NCBI RefSeq assembly: GCF_002250055.1
Contig: NZ_CP018866.1
Location: 3,340,501 to 3,404,500, forward strand
DNA: 64,000 nt
Origin: Sutcliffiella cohnii
Lineage (GTDB): Bacteria > Bacillota > Bacilli > Bacillales > Bacillaceae_I
Direction of reading: 5' to 3'
The position numbers and the translations under genes are program-made. The notes under the pieces are model-generated. The model saw nothing but the letters and a program-made list of their open reading frames with translations. It was not told the origin of the DNA and made no database searches. This document shows positions 54,347 to 63,607 of this stretch, one piece after another. Numbering within the stretch: position 1 is the first letter of the stretch; each line of letters starts with the position of its first letter.

Positions 54347-55558
54347 TTAAAACAAGTCTGACAAGGCATCGTCCGCTTCCAACGAATCTGATGTAATTGT
54401 TATCGTCTCGGTTTTCGCAACAGCTTCTTGAATGTACTGTTCCATGTTTTCAAAGAAGCTTTCATAATACGAAACTTTCTCTAATTTTGGTTTTGTTTTT
54501 GGTGCTGCAGGTGTAAAAATAGTACAGCAATCCTCAAATGGGCGTTTAGAAATGTCATACGTATCTATTTTGCGAGCAATTGCAGTAATTTCTGTTTTAT
54601 CCATCGTAATTAACGGTCTGATTATCGGCGTGGATGTGACATCATTAATAGCAAACATACTCTCTAACGTTTGACTTGCAACTTGCCCTAAACTTTCACC
54701 TGTAATAATTGCTAAACCTTGCTCTTTTCTTCTTAGTTCATCGGTAATTTTTAACATAAAACGTCGAGTCGAAGTCATCGTATAATTACTTGGAACTTGT
54801 TTCTGAATGGCAACTTGTATTTCAGTAAATGGAACAATATGCAACTTAATAGTGGAACCGTATTGTGTTAACTTTTTAACCAAATCAATTACTTTTTGTT
54901 TCGCCCGCTCACTAGTATATGGTGGACTAAAGAAGTGAACTGCATGTAGTTCTACTCCACGCTTCATCGCAAAGTATCCTGCTACCGGACTATCAATTCC
55001 ACCTGATAACATTAGCATTCCTCTACCACTAGTACCAACAGGAAGTCCGCCTGCTCCAGGGATATCTTTGCTCGTAATATAAGTAGCGTCTTGTCTTACT
55101 TCAACCCTCATATTAATATCTGGATTTTTCACATCAACCGTTAAATTATCTGTATTGACTAACACATGTGAACCAATTGCATAGTTTAACTCATTTGTTT
55201 CTAATTCAAATTGTTTATAAGAACGTTTTACAGAGACTTTAAAAGTTTTCCCTTCATAATCCATATCTTTTATAGCAGCTAGTGCACCATCCTTCATAGC
55301 TTGTACATCGGTTTTCACCTTCATCGCTATACTAAAAGATTGTATCCCAAATATTTTTTTAACTTTTTCTATTATAGCGTCATGTGGTTCGCCATTTAAT
55401 ACGATAAAAATACGATCACGAGTTTTTTGTAATTGTATACTCGGGAATTCTTTTAAAGCTTGCTTTATATGGCTACTTAATGTTCTTATAAATAAATTTC
55501 TATTTCTCCCTTTTGTTGATAACTCACCAAAGCGAATCAAAATGTGATCATATGTCAT
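54347..55558 (-). CDS. thiI: tRNA 4-thiouridine synthetase ThiI
   Basis: 403 residues. THUMP domain, then the PP-loop adenylation motif SGGIDSPVAGYFAMKRG. It lacks the C-terminal rhodanese domain found in E. coli, as is normal in Bacillus. It adenylates U8 of tRNA and, with sulfur from the desulfurase encoded just upstream, makes s4U. Start two bases after the desulfurase stop: co-transcription and partnership are clear. Confidence 0.95.
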   Translation of the reverse strand: MTYDHILIRFGELSTKGRNRNLFIRTLSSHIKQALKEFPSIQLQKTRDRIFIVLNGEPHDAIIEKVKKIFGIQSFSIAMKVKTDVQAMKDGALAAIKDMDYEGKTFKVSVKRSYKQFELETNELNYAIGSHVLVNTDNLTVDVKNPDINMRVEVRQDATYITSKDIPGAGGLPVGTSGRGMLMLSGGIDSPVAGYFAMKRGVELHAVHFFSPPYTSERAKQKVIDLVKKLTQYGSTIKLHIVPFTEIQVAIQKQVPSNYTMTSTRRFMLKITDELRRKEQGLAIITGESLGQVASQTLESMFAINDVTSTPIIRPLITMDKTEITAIARKIDTYDISKRPFEDCCTIFTPAAPKTKPKLEKVSYYESFFENMEQYIQEAVAKTETITITSDSLEADDALSDLF

Positions 55559-55559
55559 G

Positions 55560-56702
55560 TTATAACCTCGTTACTTGTTGAATTTGTTTGATTGATTTCG
55601 TTAAAACTTCTAAAAACAGCTTCGCTTCTTCCATTGTATTGCTGTAAGATAAGCTAACCCGTAATGCTGTTTCTGCCTCTTCCTTTGGCTTTCCCATCGC
55701 AATTAATGTTTTACTAGGGGCCTTTCTTTTTGATGAACAGGCTGATGTTGTAGAAACAAAAATATTTTCTTTTCCTAACGAATGAATTAGCACTTCTGCT
55801 TTAATGCCTGGAACAGAGAAGTTCACAATATGCGGTGCTGATTTTGTAGGTGTATTTACAATAACATCTGGAACAGTTAGCAAATTGTTTATTAAATATG
55901 TTTTTATTTCCATTAACTTATTACTTTCAAGTTTAAACTTTTCAAGTGACAACCTTAATGCTTTAGCCATTGAAACGATACCTGCTACATTTTCAGTGCC
56001 TGATCGTAACGTTAATTCTTGATTCCCCCCGCCAAACAAAGGTGATAGTTTAGTGCCTTGTTTTATATATAAAATCCCATTTCCTTTTAAGCCGTGGAAC
56101 TTATGTGCAGACATTGTACACAAATCAATATAACTATTTTTAAAATTCAGCGGTACTTTCGTAATCCCTTGTACATGGTCGACATGGTATATAGCCGAGG
56201 AATGTGCTTTTATTATTTTACCTATTTCTTCAACAGGTTGAACTACTCCAGTTTCATTATTCACATGAATAATAGAAACTAAAATCGTGTCGGGACGCAA
56301 ACTTTCTTTTAACACATCAAGCGAAACAAGTCCATCTTCTGTCACAGGTAAATACGTAATTTCAAATCCTAATTGTTCTAGCTGCTGGCACGCTTCACTT
56401 ACAGATGGATGCTCAATTTCTGTTGTAACAATGTGTCTACCACGTTGCTCATTTCTTAAGGCTGTACCTTTAATGGCGATATTATTTCCTTCGGTACCAC
56501 CGGACGTAAAAATAATCTCTTTAGAATGAACATTTAACAGTTTCGCAACTGATTCTCTAGCTTGCTGTAACAATTTTTCAGCATCTCCTCCGAAGCGATG
56601 TAGAGAGGAAGGGTTACTAAAGTAATCATCTGCTACTTTTATATATGATTGAAGTACTTCTTCATAAGGTTTTGTTGTTGCACTATTATCTAAATATATC
56701 AA
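55560..56702 (-). CDS. nifZ: Cysteine desulfurase (ThiI partner, IscS/NifZ type)
   Basis: 380 residues. PLP-Lys in TMSAHKFHGLKGNG, N-terminal MIYLDNSATTKPYEEV, and the active-site cysteine loop STTSACSSKRKAPS. It takes sulfur from cysteine and passes it to ThiI. The start is TTG at MIYLDN, 7 nt after GGGGG; an upstream in-frame ATG would add residues not usual in the family. Next to thiI as in B. subtilis. Confidence 0.93.
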   Translation of the reverse strand: MIYLDNSATTKPYEEVLQSYIKVADDYFSNPSSLHRFGGDAEKLLQQARESVAKLLNVHSKEIIFTSGGTEGNNIAIKGTALRNEQRGRHIVTTEIEHPSVSEACQQLEQLGFEITYLPVTEDGLVSLDVLKESLRPDTILVSIIHVNNETGVVQPVEEIGKIIKAHSSAIYHVDHVQGITKVPLNFKNSYIDLCTMSAHKFHGLKGNGILYIKQGTKLSPLFGGGNQELTLRSGTENVAGIVSMAKALRLSLEKFKLESNKLMEIKTYLINNLLTVPDVIVNTPTKSAPHIVNFSVPGIKAEVLIHSLGKENIFVSTTSACSSKRKAPSKTLIAMGKPKEEAETALRVSLSYSNTMEEAKLFLEVLTKSIKQIQQVTRL

Positions 56703-56940
56703 TGCAAAACCCCCAGTTTTCAAGCTTTTTCGCAACTATTAATACTAACATATTTACACTAATGATGAAAGAAAAGATTCATTAGTGTTTAGAAAGAATA
56801 ATCCTTTTCTTAAGTATTAAATAATAATACAAAGATTACATACTAATTAAAAGAAAAAGAATAATTTTTCGACAAATTTCTTCACTTCTATGGTAATATG
56901 TAAACGGATACATTTTATTATACATCTTAGGGGGACAACG

Positions 56941-58248
56941 ATGAGCAATAATCAATTTTCGAAAAAGGATGTTTTTATCCTTGGCCTCATGCTCTTTGCA
57001 TTATTTTTAGGAGCAGGTAATTTGATATTCCCACCTCTATTAGGTCAGTCTGCTGGAACAAATATTTGGATTGCAGTTATTGGTTTTTTAATTACAGGTG
57101 TGGGATTACCTTTATTAGGGGTACTAGCGATTGCATTTTCTGGAGGGGACTTACAAGTTCTTGCCAATCGGGTAAACCCTACTTTTGGCATCATTTTCAC
57201 AATGATTATGTACTTAGCTATTGGGCCATTTTTTGGAATACCACGAACTGGCACAGTCGCATTTGAAATTGGTGCAGTTCCTTTTTTACCTGATGGAAAT
57301 AATGCCCTTGCATTATTAATATATACACTAATCTTTTTTAGTATTTCTTATTATTTAGCTTTAAATCCAACAAAATTAGTAAGTCGCATCGGAAAAATAT
57401 TAACCCCGATATTATTAGTTGTCATAGGAATCCTTGTATTTAAAAGTATTTTAACTCCGATGGGAACGATTGGTACACCAACTGAAACGTATGCAACTAA
57501 TCCATTTTTCACAGGCTTTATTGAAGGTTATTTAACAATGGATACTATTGCTGCACTTGTGTTCGGAATTGTTATTATTTCTTCCATTCGGGACCGAGGA
57601 ATTACTGATAAAAAAACGATTGCCACTCTATGTATGAAAGCTGGAATTATTGCAGCTATAGGTTTAACAATCGTATACGCTTCACTCGCTTTCCTTGGGG
57701 CAACAAGTTTACAAGCGATAGGAGAAGCTTCTAACGGTGGCGTTATTTTATCTCGTTCCGCTAATTATTTATTTGGTTCATTCGGTGCTCTCATTTTAGG
57801 ATTAGCGATTACTTTTGCGTGCTTAACTACTTCTGTAGGATTAATTTCTGCATGTAGTAAATTTTTCGAAAAAACGTTCCCAACCATTTCCTATAAAGCA
57901 TTCGTAGCGATCTTTAGTCTTTTTAGTATGGCTGTGGCCAACGTTGGTCTTGATTTACTTATTTCTATTTCATTGCCAGTTCTCATTACTATTTATCCGC
58001 TAGCAATTGTTTTAATTGTTTTGTCATTTTTACGTTTAAATAACCCATCTACTGTTTATATTTTTTCGCTGATCTTTACTGCTTGCATAAGTATTGTTGA
58101 CGGTCTAACTACTGCGGGAATTCATCTTCCTACCATAAATGCAATCCTATCCTTCTTACCTTTATTTGAAGAAGGAGTCGGCTGGCTCTTTCCTGCTATA
58201 ATTGGAGCATTAATTGGTTATATTTTGTCTAGAAAAAAACTCTATTAG
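56941..58248 (+). CDS. brnQ: Branched-chain amino acid transporter BrnQ
   Basis: 435 residues with about 12 hydrophobic helices. Family hallmarks: GLMLFALFLGAGNLIFPP at the N-terminus and the GPFFGIPRTGTVAFEIG segment. It imports leucine, isoleucine and valine with sodium. Start by GGGGG 6 nt upstream; the upstream 200 bp are AT-rich, with a weak TCGACA/TAATAT pair only. Confidence 0.93.
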   Translation: MSNNQFSKKDVFILGLMLFALFLGAGNLIFPPLLGQSAGTNIWIAVIGFLITGVGLPLLGVLAIAFSGGDLQVLANRVNPTFGIIFTMIMYLAIGPFFGIPRTGTVAFEIGAVPFLPDGNNALALLIYTLIFFSISYYLALNPTKLVSRIGKILTPILLVVIGILVFKSILTPMGTIGTPTETYATNPFFTGFIEGYLTMDTIAALVFGIVIISSIRDRGITDKKTIATLCMKAGIIAAIGLTIVYASLAFLGATSLQAIGEASNGGVILSRSANYLFGSFGALILGLAITFACLTTSVGLISACSKFFEKTFPTISYKAFVAIFSLFSMAVANVGLDLLISISLPVLITIYPLAIVLIVLSFLRLNNPSTVYIFSLIFTACISIVDGLTTAGIHLPTINAILSFLPLFEEGVGWLFPAIIGALIGYILSRKKLY

Positions 58249-58271
58249 GCTTTTTGCCCAATAGAGTTTTT
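58236..58271. terminator. Bidirectional terminator between brnQ and ezrA
   Basis: Stem AAACTCTATTAGGC/GCCCAATAGAGTTT with A-run before and T-run after, overlapping the end of brnQ and ending 13 bp before the ezrA stop. Confidence 0.9.
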
Positions 58272-58284
58272 TCATTAGTCGTTT

Positions 58285-59982
58285 TTATTCGTTCTTACTT
58301 TCCGGTTCCACAGCATCTAAACTTCTTAAAATTCCAGGTTCTACTTTTTCCAATGTTGTACCAGCAATTTCTAAAGCGTTAGCATACTCATAATTTCGGA
58401 AATGTTGCTCTGCATCTAACAATTTTGTATGCACTTCTAAATTTTTACTTCTATATCTATTACCGTATTGAATTAACTTCTCTGATAATGCGGCCTGTTC
58501 CAACAACTCATTTATACTTACGGAACAACTTTCAATCATTTCTACCGCTTCACGTAATACAAGATTCACCGCAACCATGTTTAAAGGTTTCGCTTCTAAT
58601 TGTTCACTTACTGCTTTTAGTTGCAAATGTGAAGTTGTAAGCTGCTCTACATATTGCTGTGGTAATCCAGGAATGTTACTTTTCTCAATTGATCGTTTCG
58701 CGTTTAGAAGTAGCTTCCTAAGTTGGTACAATTGATCTCTAGCTATTAATTCATCTTTTCTTAAAGCTTGTAGCTTTGTTGTATGTTGGCTAGACAATTC
58801 CTTTAACGAAATAATCTGCTCTAATATATCTTCAAGCTCTTCTTTTAAAATTGTATATGCTAGTGATTGTTCATCAAGCTGGTTTGTTAATGTAACGTAA
58901 CGATCGTAAAGAGTTTGAATACTTTTGTCTAGACTTTTTTGAGTTGCAATGTCTTCATCTTGTAATTGATAGCTTTCTTGAACAACTTCTGTCTCCTCTT
59001 TTGTCGCTGCCGCTTCATTCATAAGGATGTCAAGCTCTTCTTTTGTAGGTTCCATTTCCTTCATGATAAAATGTTTAGCTAGCACTTCTTGCTCCATTTT
59101 GTCATACAATCCTTCTAGCTCTTCTTTAACTCCTGTTATAACTTCAGTCACTTCTTTTACTTTTGCTTCTTTTAATAGAGTTAGCAATTCTTTTACTTTC
59201 TCTTCCAGACCGCTAACTCCCTTATCTAGTTCTAGATGGTCTAGTACATAACCTTCCCCTAGCATTTCTTCTGAACCACTTTGAATTTCTGCTAGTTGAC
59301 TAGGTATCACTGACTGACAATCAATGAGTAAGTTAGGAATTTCCTCGATTTTATATTGTATTTCTGTAAAGTCCTCTTCTAGCCTCGCAACAATATCTCT
59401 CGCCTCTAAATAGTTCCCATTTTCTGTAGCTTCTTCATAAGCTTGAAACTTCTCAACAAGGGATTCTAACTCTTTTTCTAAAGTTTGGATCGATAAGCCG
59501 TATTGATGGCGTTGTGTTAACAGTTGTTTTTTAAATTCTTTATACTTTTCATCCATAATAGCAAACTTTTCGACACTTTTTGTTTGGCTTCCAATTAATT
59601 CTTGTAGCTCTGAATAAATTTGTTTTATTTGCTCTTCTATTTCTTCTAGTTTCTCATCAATAAAATGTAATGTTTGGTTTGCTCTTTTGAATTTATATTT
59701 ATCCGTACATTCTTCTGTATCAAATAGTAATTCTTCAATATCAGGGAGCTGTCTTGTTAAAATATCATCCCATTTATTTCTCCAGTTTTCGAAAAGCTCT
59801 TCTGTTTGACCAGTCATGTTTAAATGTTTTACACGTGATAACTCTTCTGTAACCGGTTTATTTGTAATATCCATTTTCCACTCTTCTAGCCGGTCTATCT
59901 CTTTGTATATCTTTTTTCTGGAAAAATAACTGAATGTAACAAAGATGATTGCGATAGTTAAAATACCAATGATTATTTCCAT
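58285..59982 (-). CDS. ezrA: Septation ring formation regulator EzrA
   Basis: 565 residues (B. subtilis 562). One N-terminal membrane helix (IIIGILTIAIIFVTFSYF) with a short outside end, then almost entirely spectrin-like coiled-coil helices (for example QLIKVSEQLEAKPLN-like repeats). EzrA limits FtsZ ring formation to midcell and helps cell wall enzymes shift between side wall and septum. Monocistronic, between convergent brnQ and divergent hisJ. Confidence 0.95.
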   Translation of the reverse strand: MEIIIGILTIAIIFVTFSYFSRKKIYKEIDRLEEWKMDITNKPVTEELSRVKHLNMTGQTEELFENWRNKWDDILTRQLPDIEELLFDTEECTDKYKFKRANQTLHFIDEKLEEIEEQIKQIYSELQELIGSQTKSVEKFAIMDEKYKEFKKQLLTQRHQYGLSIQTLEKELESLVEKFQAYEEATENGNYLEARDIVARLEEDFTEIQYKIEEIPNLLIDCQSVIPSQLAEIQSGSEEMLGEGYVLDHLELDKGVSGLEEKVKELLTLLKEAKVKEVTEVITGVKEELEGLYDKMEQEVLAKHFIMKEMEPTKEELDILMNEAAATKEETEVVQESYQLQDEDIATQKSLDKSIQTLYDRYVTLTNQLDEQSLAYTILKEELEDILEQIISLKELSSQHTTKLQALRKDELIARDQLYQLRKLLLNAKRSIEKSNIPGLPQQYVEQLTTSHLQLKAVSEQLEAKPLNMVAVNLVLREAVEMIESCSVSINELLEQAALSEKLIQYGNRYRSKNLEVHTKLLDAEQHFRNYEYANALEIAGTTLEKVEPGILRSLDAVEPESKNE

Positions 59983-60170
59983 ACTTAGTCCCCTTTTACC
60001 TACTAATCCTCATTCAAAAAACGATAGATTTATATTAAACTAATTTATATGTAAACAAAGTCTATATCTTATATGTATTCATTGTAATTATGATACCATG
60101 TAAACGACAATTTTTGAGCAATTATTTTAATTTTTTTACATTAAATTGCTGATTAGGGGGTTTTATATAA

Positions 60171-60977
60171 ATGAGAGATCAACACGTCCATTCTCCATAC
60201 TGTCCGCACGGGTCGACTGATACGTTAGAAGCTTATGTTCATAATGCAAAGAAACACAATCTTAGAGAAATTTCTTTTACTGAACATGCTCCATTACCAC
60301 AAGGCTTCATAGACCCTACTCCTTTAAAAGATAGCGCCATGAGTTGGAGTGATTTACCACAATATTTAAAAGATGTCCAACTGATAAAGGAAAAATATAA
60401 ACGTGATATAAAGGTTAACGTCGGATTAGAAATTGATTATATCGAGGGATTCGAACATGAAACACGAGCTTTTTTAGATGAATATGGGCTATTGCTCGAT
60501 GATAGTATATTATCTGTTCATTTTATAAAAAAAGAAAATAACTATTATTGTATAGATTATAGTGAAGATAACTTTCACACTATCATTCAACAATATGGAA
60601 ATATTCGTTTTGTTTATGATAAGTATTTTGATACGTTAAAAAAATCCATTCTTTCTGATTTAGGCCCTTATAAACCTACTAGGATTGGACATATAACACT
60701 TGTTGAAAAGTTTAAAAAGAAGTATCCAGCTCCTTTTGAGTTATCGAGCTACTCGAATACAATATTAGATTTAATTGTACAGAAAAAGTACTCACTTGAT
60801 TATAATGGAGCTGGTATCGTTAAACCGTTATGCGGTGAAACGTATCCACCACTTAGCATTGCAACAGAAGCTGCAAAAAGAAAAATCCCTCTCATATATG
60901 GGTCTGACGCCCATAGTGCTAAGGATTTGATGCAAGGGTATGAATTTATTAATTCTAACTTACTTATAGAAAACTAA
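60171..60977 (+). CDS. hisJ: Histidinol-phosphatase HisJ (PHP type)
   Basis: 268 residues, same as B. subtilis HisJ. Metal motifs of the PHP fold: DQHVHSPYCPHGS, TEHAPLP, GLEIDYIEG and the C-terminal YGSDAHS. It dephosphorylates histidinol phosphate in histidine synthesis. AGGGGG lies before the ATG. It ends in a 4-nt convergent overlap with refZ. Confidence 0.94.
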   Translation: MRDQHVHSPYCPHGSTDTLEAYVHNAKKHNLREISFTEHAPLPQGFIDPTPLKDSAMSWSDLPQYLKDVQLIKEKYKRDIKVNVGLEIDYIEGFEHETRAFLDEYGLLLDDSILSVHFIKKENNYYCIDYSEDNFHTIIQQYGNIRFVYDKYFDTLKKSILSDLGPYKPTRIGHITLVEKFKKKYPAPFELSSYSNTILDLIVQKKYSLDYNGAGIVKPLCGETYPPLSIATEAAKRKIPLIYGSDAHSAKDLMQGYEFINSNLLIEN

Positions 60978-61606
60978 AGTGCTAATGGCTGATGATAGGA
61001 TGGTGATGCAAATACAGATTGCTCTAGCCATTCTATTATCATTTTATTATATTGCTCCATCGCATTCTGTTCGTAAGGCATATAATGCCATACTTCAGCT
61101 AAATATTGCGCTTGTAAAAAAGGCATACTTATCATACTTTTCAAATGGACAATCGTCATCGGAATAGAAATTGCTTGCAATTCCTTCTGTCTTTTTCCTT
61201 CCTCTAAAAATGCCTTCCAATAAAATTTTTCTTTCGTTAAATACGTAGACATTACTTCTCTTACTAAGACAGTGTCTAACGTAATTTCTCGATAAACGAA
61301 TCGTGCTAAATGTCGATGTTCTTTATGATATTGCATGAGTAGCTTAACCGTCATCACCATACATTCTTTCGGAGCCATCGTTTTTAATTGTTGGTAACCT
61401 TCCTCTAAAACATTTAAATAACTATCAAAAAATGAAGTAATTAAATATTCTTGAAGTCCCGCTTTATTCATAAAGTAATAGGAGATATTGGAGACATTTG
61501 TTTTTGCCATTTTTGATATTTCTCTAACGGACGTTCCTGAATACCCTTTTGTATTAAATAACGTAATCGCAGAATCGATAATTTTTTGCTTCGTTATATT
61601 TTCCAT
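60974..61606 (-). CDS. refZ: TetR-family regulator RefZ (YttP)
   Basis: 210 residues. TetR N-terminal HTH (AITLFNTKGYSGTSVREISKMAKTNVSNISYYFMNKAGL) and an all-helical C-terminal domain. In B. subtilis RefZ binds specific motifs flanking the origin and helps position the division septum at the start of sporulation. The assignment rests on the HTH wording and the hisJ/ytsP neighbourhood. Confidence 0.88.
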   Translation of the reverse strand: MENITKQKIIDSAITLFNTKGYSGTSVREISKMAKTNVSNISYYFMNKAGLQEYLITSFFDSYLNVLEEGYQQLKTMAPKECMVMTVKLLMQYHKEHRHLARFVYREITLDTVLVREVMSTYLTKEKFYWKAFLEEGKRQKELQAISIPMTIVHLKSMISMPFLQAQYLAEVWHYMPYEQNAMEQYNKMIIEWLEQSVFASPSYHQPLAL

Positions 61607-61762
61607 ACAATTCTCCTTTCTACTTTAATAGTTTTCAGTTCTATTAGTTGATTTCTATGAGAGTTCCGTTTATCCTTTTAATAAATGTCGACAAAGTTTA
61701 TCTGTTTTCTTGATAATTTGATGTTTTTCTTTATTTTCTATTAAAAAAGTGAGGGGATTATG

Positions 61763-62248
61763 ATGTTTCAAGTCGAACATTACAATGGTACGCGTGAAGA
61801 AAATTACGAATTAGTTATAAAACAATTAAAAGCATTGATTGCTGACGAACCAAATATGATTGCTAATCTAGCAAATGCCTCTGCTTTACTAAATGTGTTT
61901 TTAAAAGAAATAAATTGGGTCGGGTTTTATTTAACGGATGAAGAAAACATGCTTGTGTTAGGACCTTTTAACGGTTTACCTGCATGTGTACGGATCCCGT
62001 TCGGAAGAGGAGTTTGTGGTACGGCTGCATCTACAAAAGAGACACAATTAGTAGAGGATGTTCATCAATTCCCTGGCCACATTGCTTGTGACGCTGCTAG
62101 TCAGTCTGAAATAGTAGTACCTATGGTAAAAAACGGAAAAGTAATCGGAGTATTAGACATTGATAGTCCAATTAAAGGCAGATTTGATAAAGTAGATCAG
62201 CTGTATTTAGAAAAATTTGTAGAAGTAATTCTTGCAGAAATTAAATAA
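61763..62248 (+). CDS. ytsP: Free methionine-(R)-sulfoxide reductase, GAF type (YtsP)
   Basis: 161 residues, one GAF domain. The three fRMsr cysteines are present as Cys75 (LPACVRI), Cys85 (RGVCGTAAS) and Cys109 (HIACDAASQSEIVVP). It reduces free, not protein-bound, methionine sulfoxide. The second of two adjacent ATGs is 6 nt from GAGGGG and preferred. A methionine gamma-lyase-type enzyme follows convergently. Confidence 0.92.
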   Translation: MFQVEHYNGTREENYELVIKQLKALIADEPNMIANLANASALLNVFLKEINWVGFYLTDEENMLVLGPFNGLPACVRIPFGRGVCGTAASTKETQLVEDVHQFPGHIACDAASQSEIVVPMVKNGKVIGVLDIDSPIKGRFDKVDQLYLEKFVEVILAEIK

Positions 62249-62253
62249 GAATT

Positions 62254-62276
62254 TGGCGCCTTTGTATAAAAGGCGC
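62254..62276. terminator. Shared terminator between ytsP and the PLP enzyme
   Basis: Stem GGCGCCTTT/AAAGGCGCC between convergent stops. The U-tails are weak, so it may work as a stable hairpin more than as a strong terminator. Confidence 0.65.
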
Positions 62277-62284
62277 CGTTCTCG

Positions 62285-63466
62285 TTATATTTGATTTAAT
62301 GCTTGATTTAAGTCATTCCATATATCTTCCCAAGATTCTAAACCAACAGATAATCGAATTAAATTATCGGTTATACCCATTTGCTCTCGACTCTCTTTTG
62401 GTACAACTGCATGAGTCATTGTCGCTGGGTGCTGTATTAACGTTTCCGCATCGCCTAAACTAACTGCTATTTTTATTAATTGTAACTCGTTTAGTAATTT
62501 TTGAGCTTCCTCTTTATTACCTTTAATTTTAAATGAAATGAGTCCACCACCCCTTCTCATTTGCTTTTTCATCACATCAAAAGCAGGGCTTTCTTCATCT
62601 CCTGGGTAATAAATTGATTCTATTTTTGAATGCTTCTTTAATTCGTCCACTATTTTTTCAGCATTATCACAATGGCGATCCATTCGAACAGGTAATGTTT
62701 TTAATCCTCTAATTAAGAGCCACGCATCAAACGGTGACAACACACCACCAATATCTTTTAAAGTTGTCATAGCTATATTTTTAATTGTGTCTGCTTTTCC
62801 AACGATTAAACCAGCAATAACATCTCCATGTCCTCCAATATATTTTGTCGCACTATGAACGACAATATCACAACCAAAGTCGATAGGATTTTGAAGATAC
62901 GGTGAGCTAAACGTATTATCAACAACGACAGGTATATTTCTTTCTTTCGCAATTTCAACAACTAGTTGCAAATCAATTAGCAACATCGTAGGATTTATCG
63001 GGGTTTCCACATATATACAAGCTGTTTCCGGTTTAATTGCCTCTTCTATTTGTTCCCTGGTTTGCATCATGGAAAAACTATGAGATATTCCATACTTTTC
63101 TTGCATCATTTGCAATAAACCAAAAGTACAACCGTAAACCCCTTGTGAGCATAAAATGTGATCATTACTTTTTGTTAAACTAATTAAGACTGCAGACACA
63201 GCCGCCATTCCTGAACCGAATGCAAGACCAGCCTCTGCATTTTCTAAAGAAGCAATTCTGTCTTCTAACATTTTTACGGTAGGATTACCTAGTCTTGTAT
63301 AAATATATCCATCCTCTTCTCCTCGAAATCGACGTTCCCCTTGTTCTGCCGTTTCAAATGAAAAAGTTGATGTTTGATAAATAGGCGGTACTAAACTTCC
63401 ATGAAAATCTTTACTACTATATCCGTCATGAATTATTTTCGTTTCAAACTTTTGCTCTTTTTTCAT
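62285..63466 (-). CDS. megL: Methionine gamma-lyase / cystathionine gamma-lyase family PLP enzyme
   Basis: 393 residues. Cys/Met metabolism PLP fold: YTRLGNPTVKMLEDRIASLE, SGMAAVSA, PLP-Lys in HSATKYIGGHGDVIAG. The sequence VYGCTFGLL, with cysteine beside the active site, is the methionine gamma-lyase pattern, favouring that over cystathionine lyase. MGL turns methionine into methanethiol, 2-oxobutyrate and ammonia. Substrate preference is an inference; a cystathionine-type lyase remains possible. Confidence 0.8.
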   Translation of the reverse strand: MKKEQKFETKIIHDGYSSKDFHGSLVPPIYQTSTFSFETAEQGERRFRGEEDGYIYTRLGNPTVKMLEDRIASLENAEAGLAFGSGMAAVSAVLISLTKSNDHILCSQGVYGCTFGLLQMMQEKYGISHSFSMMQTREQIEEAIKPETACIYVETPINPTMLLIDLQLVVEIAKERNIPVVVDNTFSSPYLQNPIDFGCDIVVHSATKYIGGHGDVIAGLIVGKADTIKNIAMTTLKDIGGVLSPFDAWLLIRGLKTLPVRMDRHCDNAEKIVDELKKHSKIESIYYPGDEESPAFDVMKKQMRRGGGLISFKIKGNKEEAQKLLNELQLIKIAVSLGDAETLIQHPATMTHAVVPKESREQMGITDNLIRLSVGLESWEDIWNDLNQALNQI

Positions 63467-63548
63467 ATATAACCCTCCTATCCCCTCTCTTTATAGCATA
63501 TTCCATTTGAATCAATAATGAAAGCGTTTTCTTTTATGAAATAAATAA

Positions 63549-63583
63549 GAGCTGTAAAACTTTTGTAGGAAGTTTTACTGCTC
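63549..63583 (-). terminator. Intrinsic terminator of the GGDEF protein gene
   Basis: Minus-strand stem GAGCAGTAAAACTT/AAGTTTTACAGCTC with one mismatch and a T-rich tail, 25 bp past the stop. Confidence 0.78.
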
Positions 63584-63607
63584 AAAATTTATTTTTGTTT
63601 CTATTAC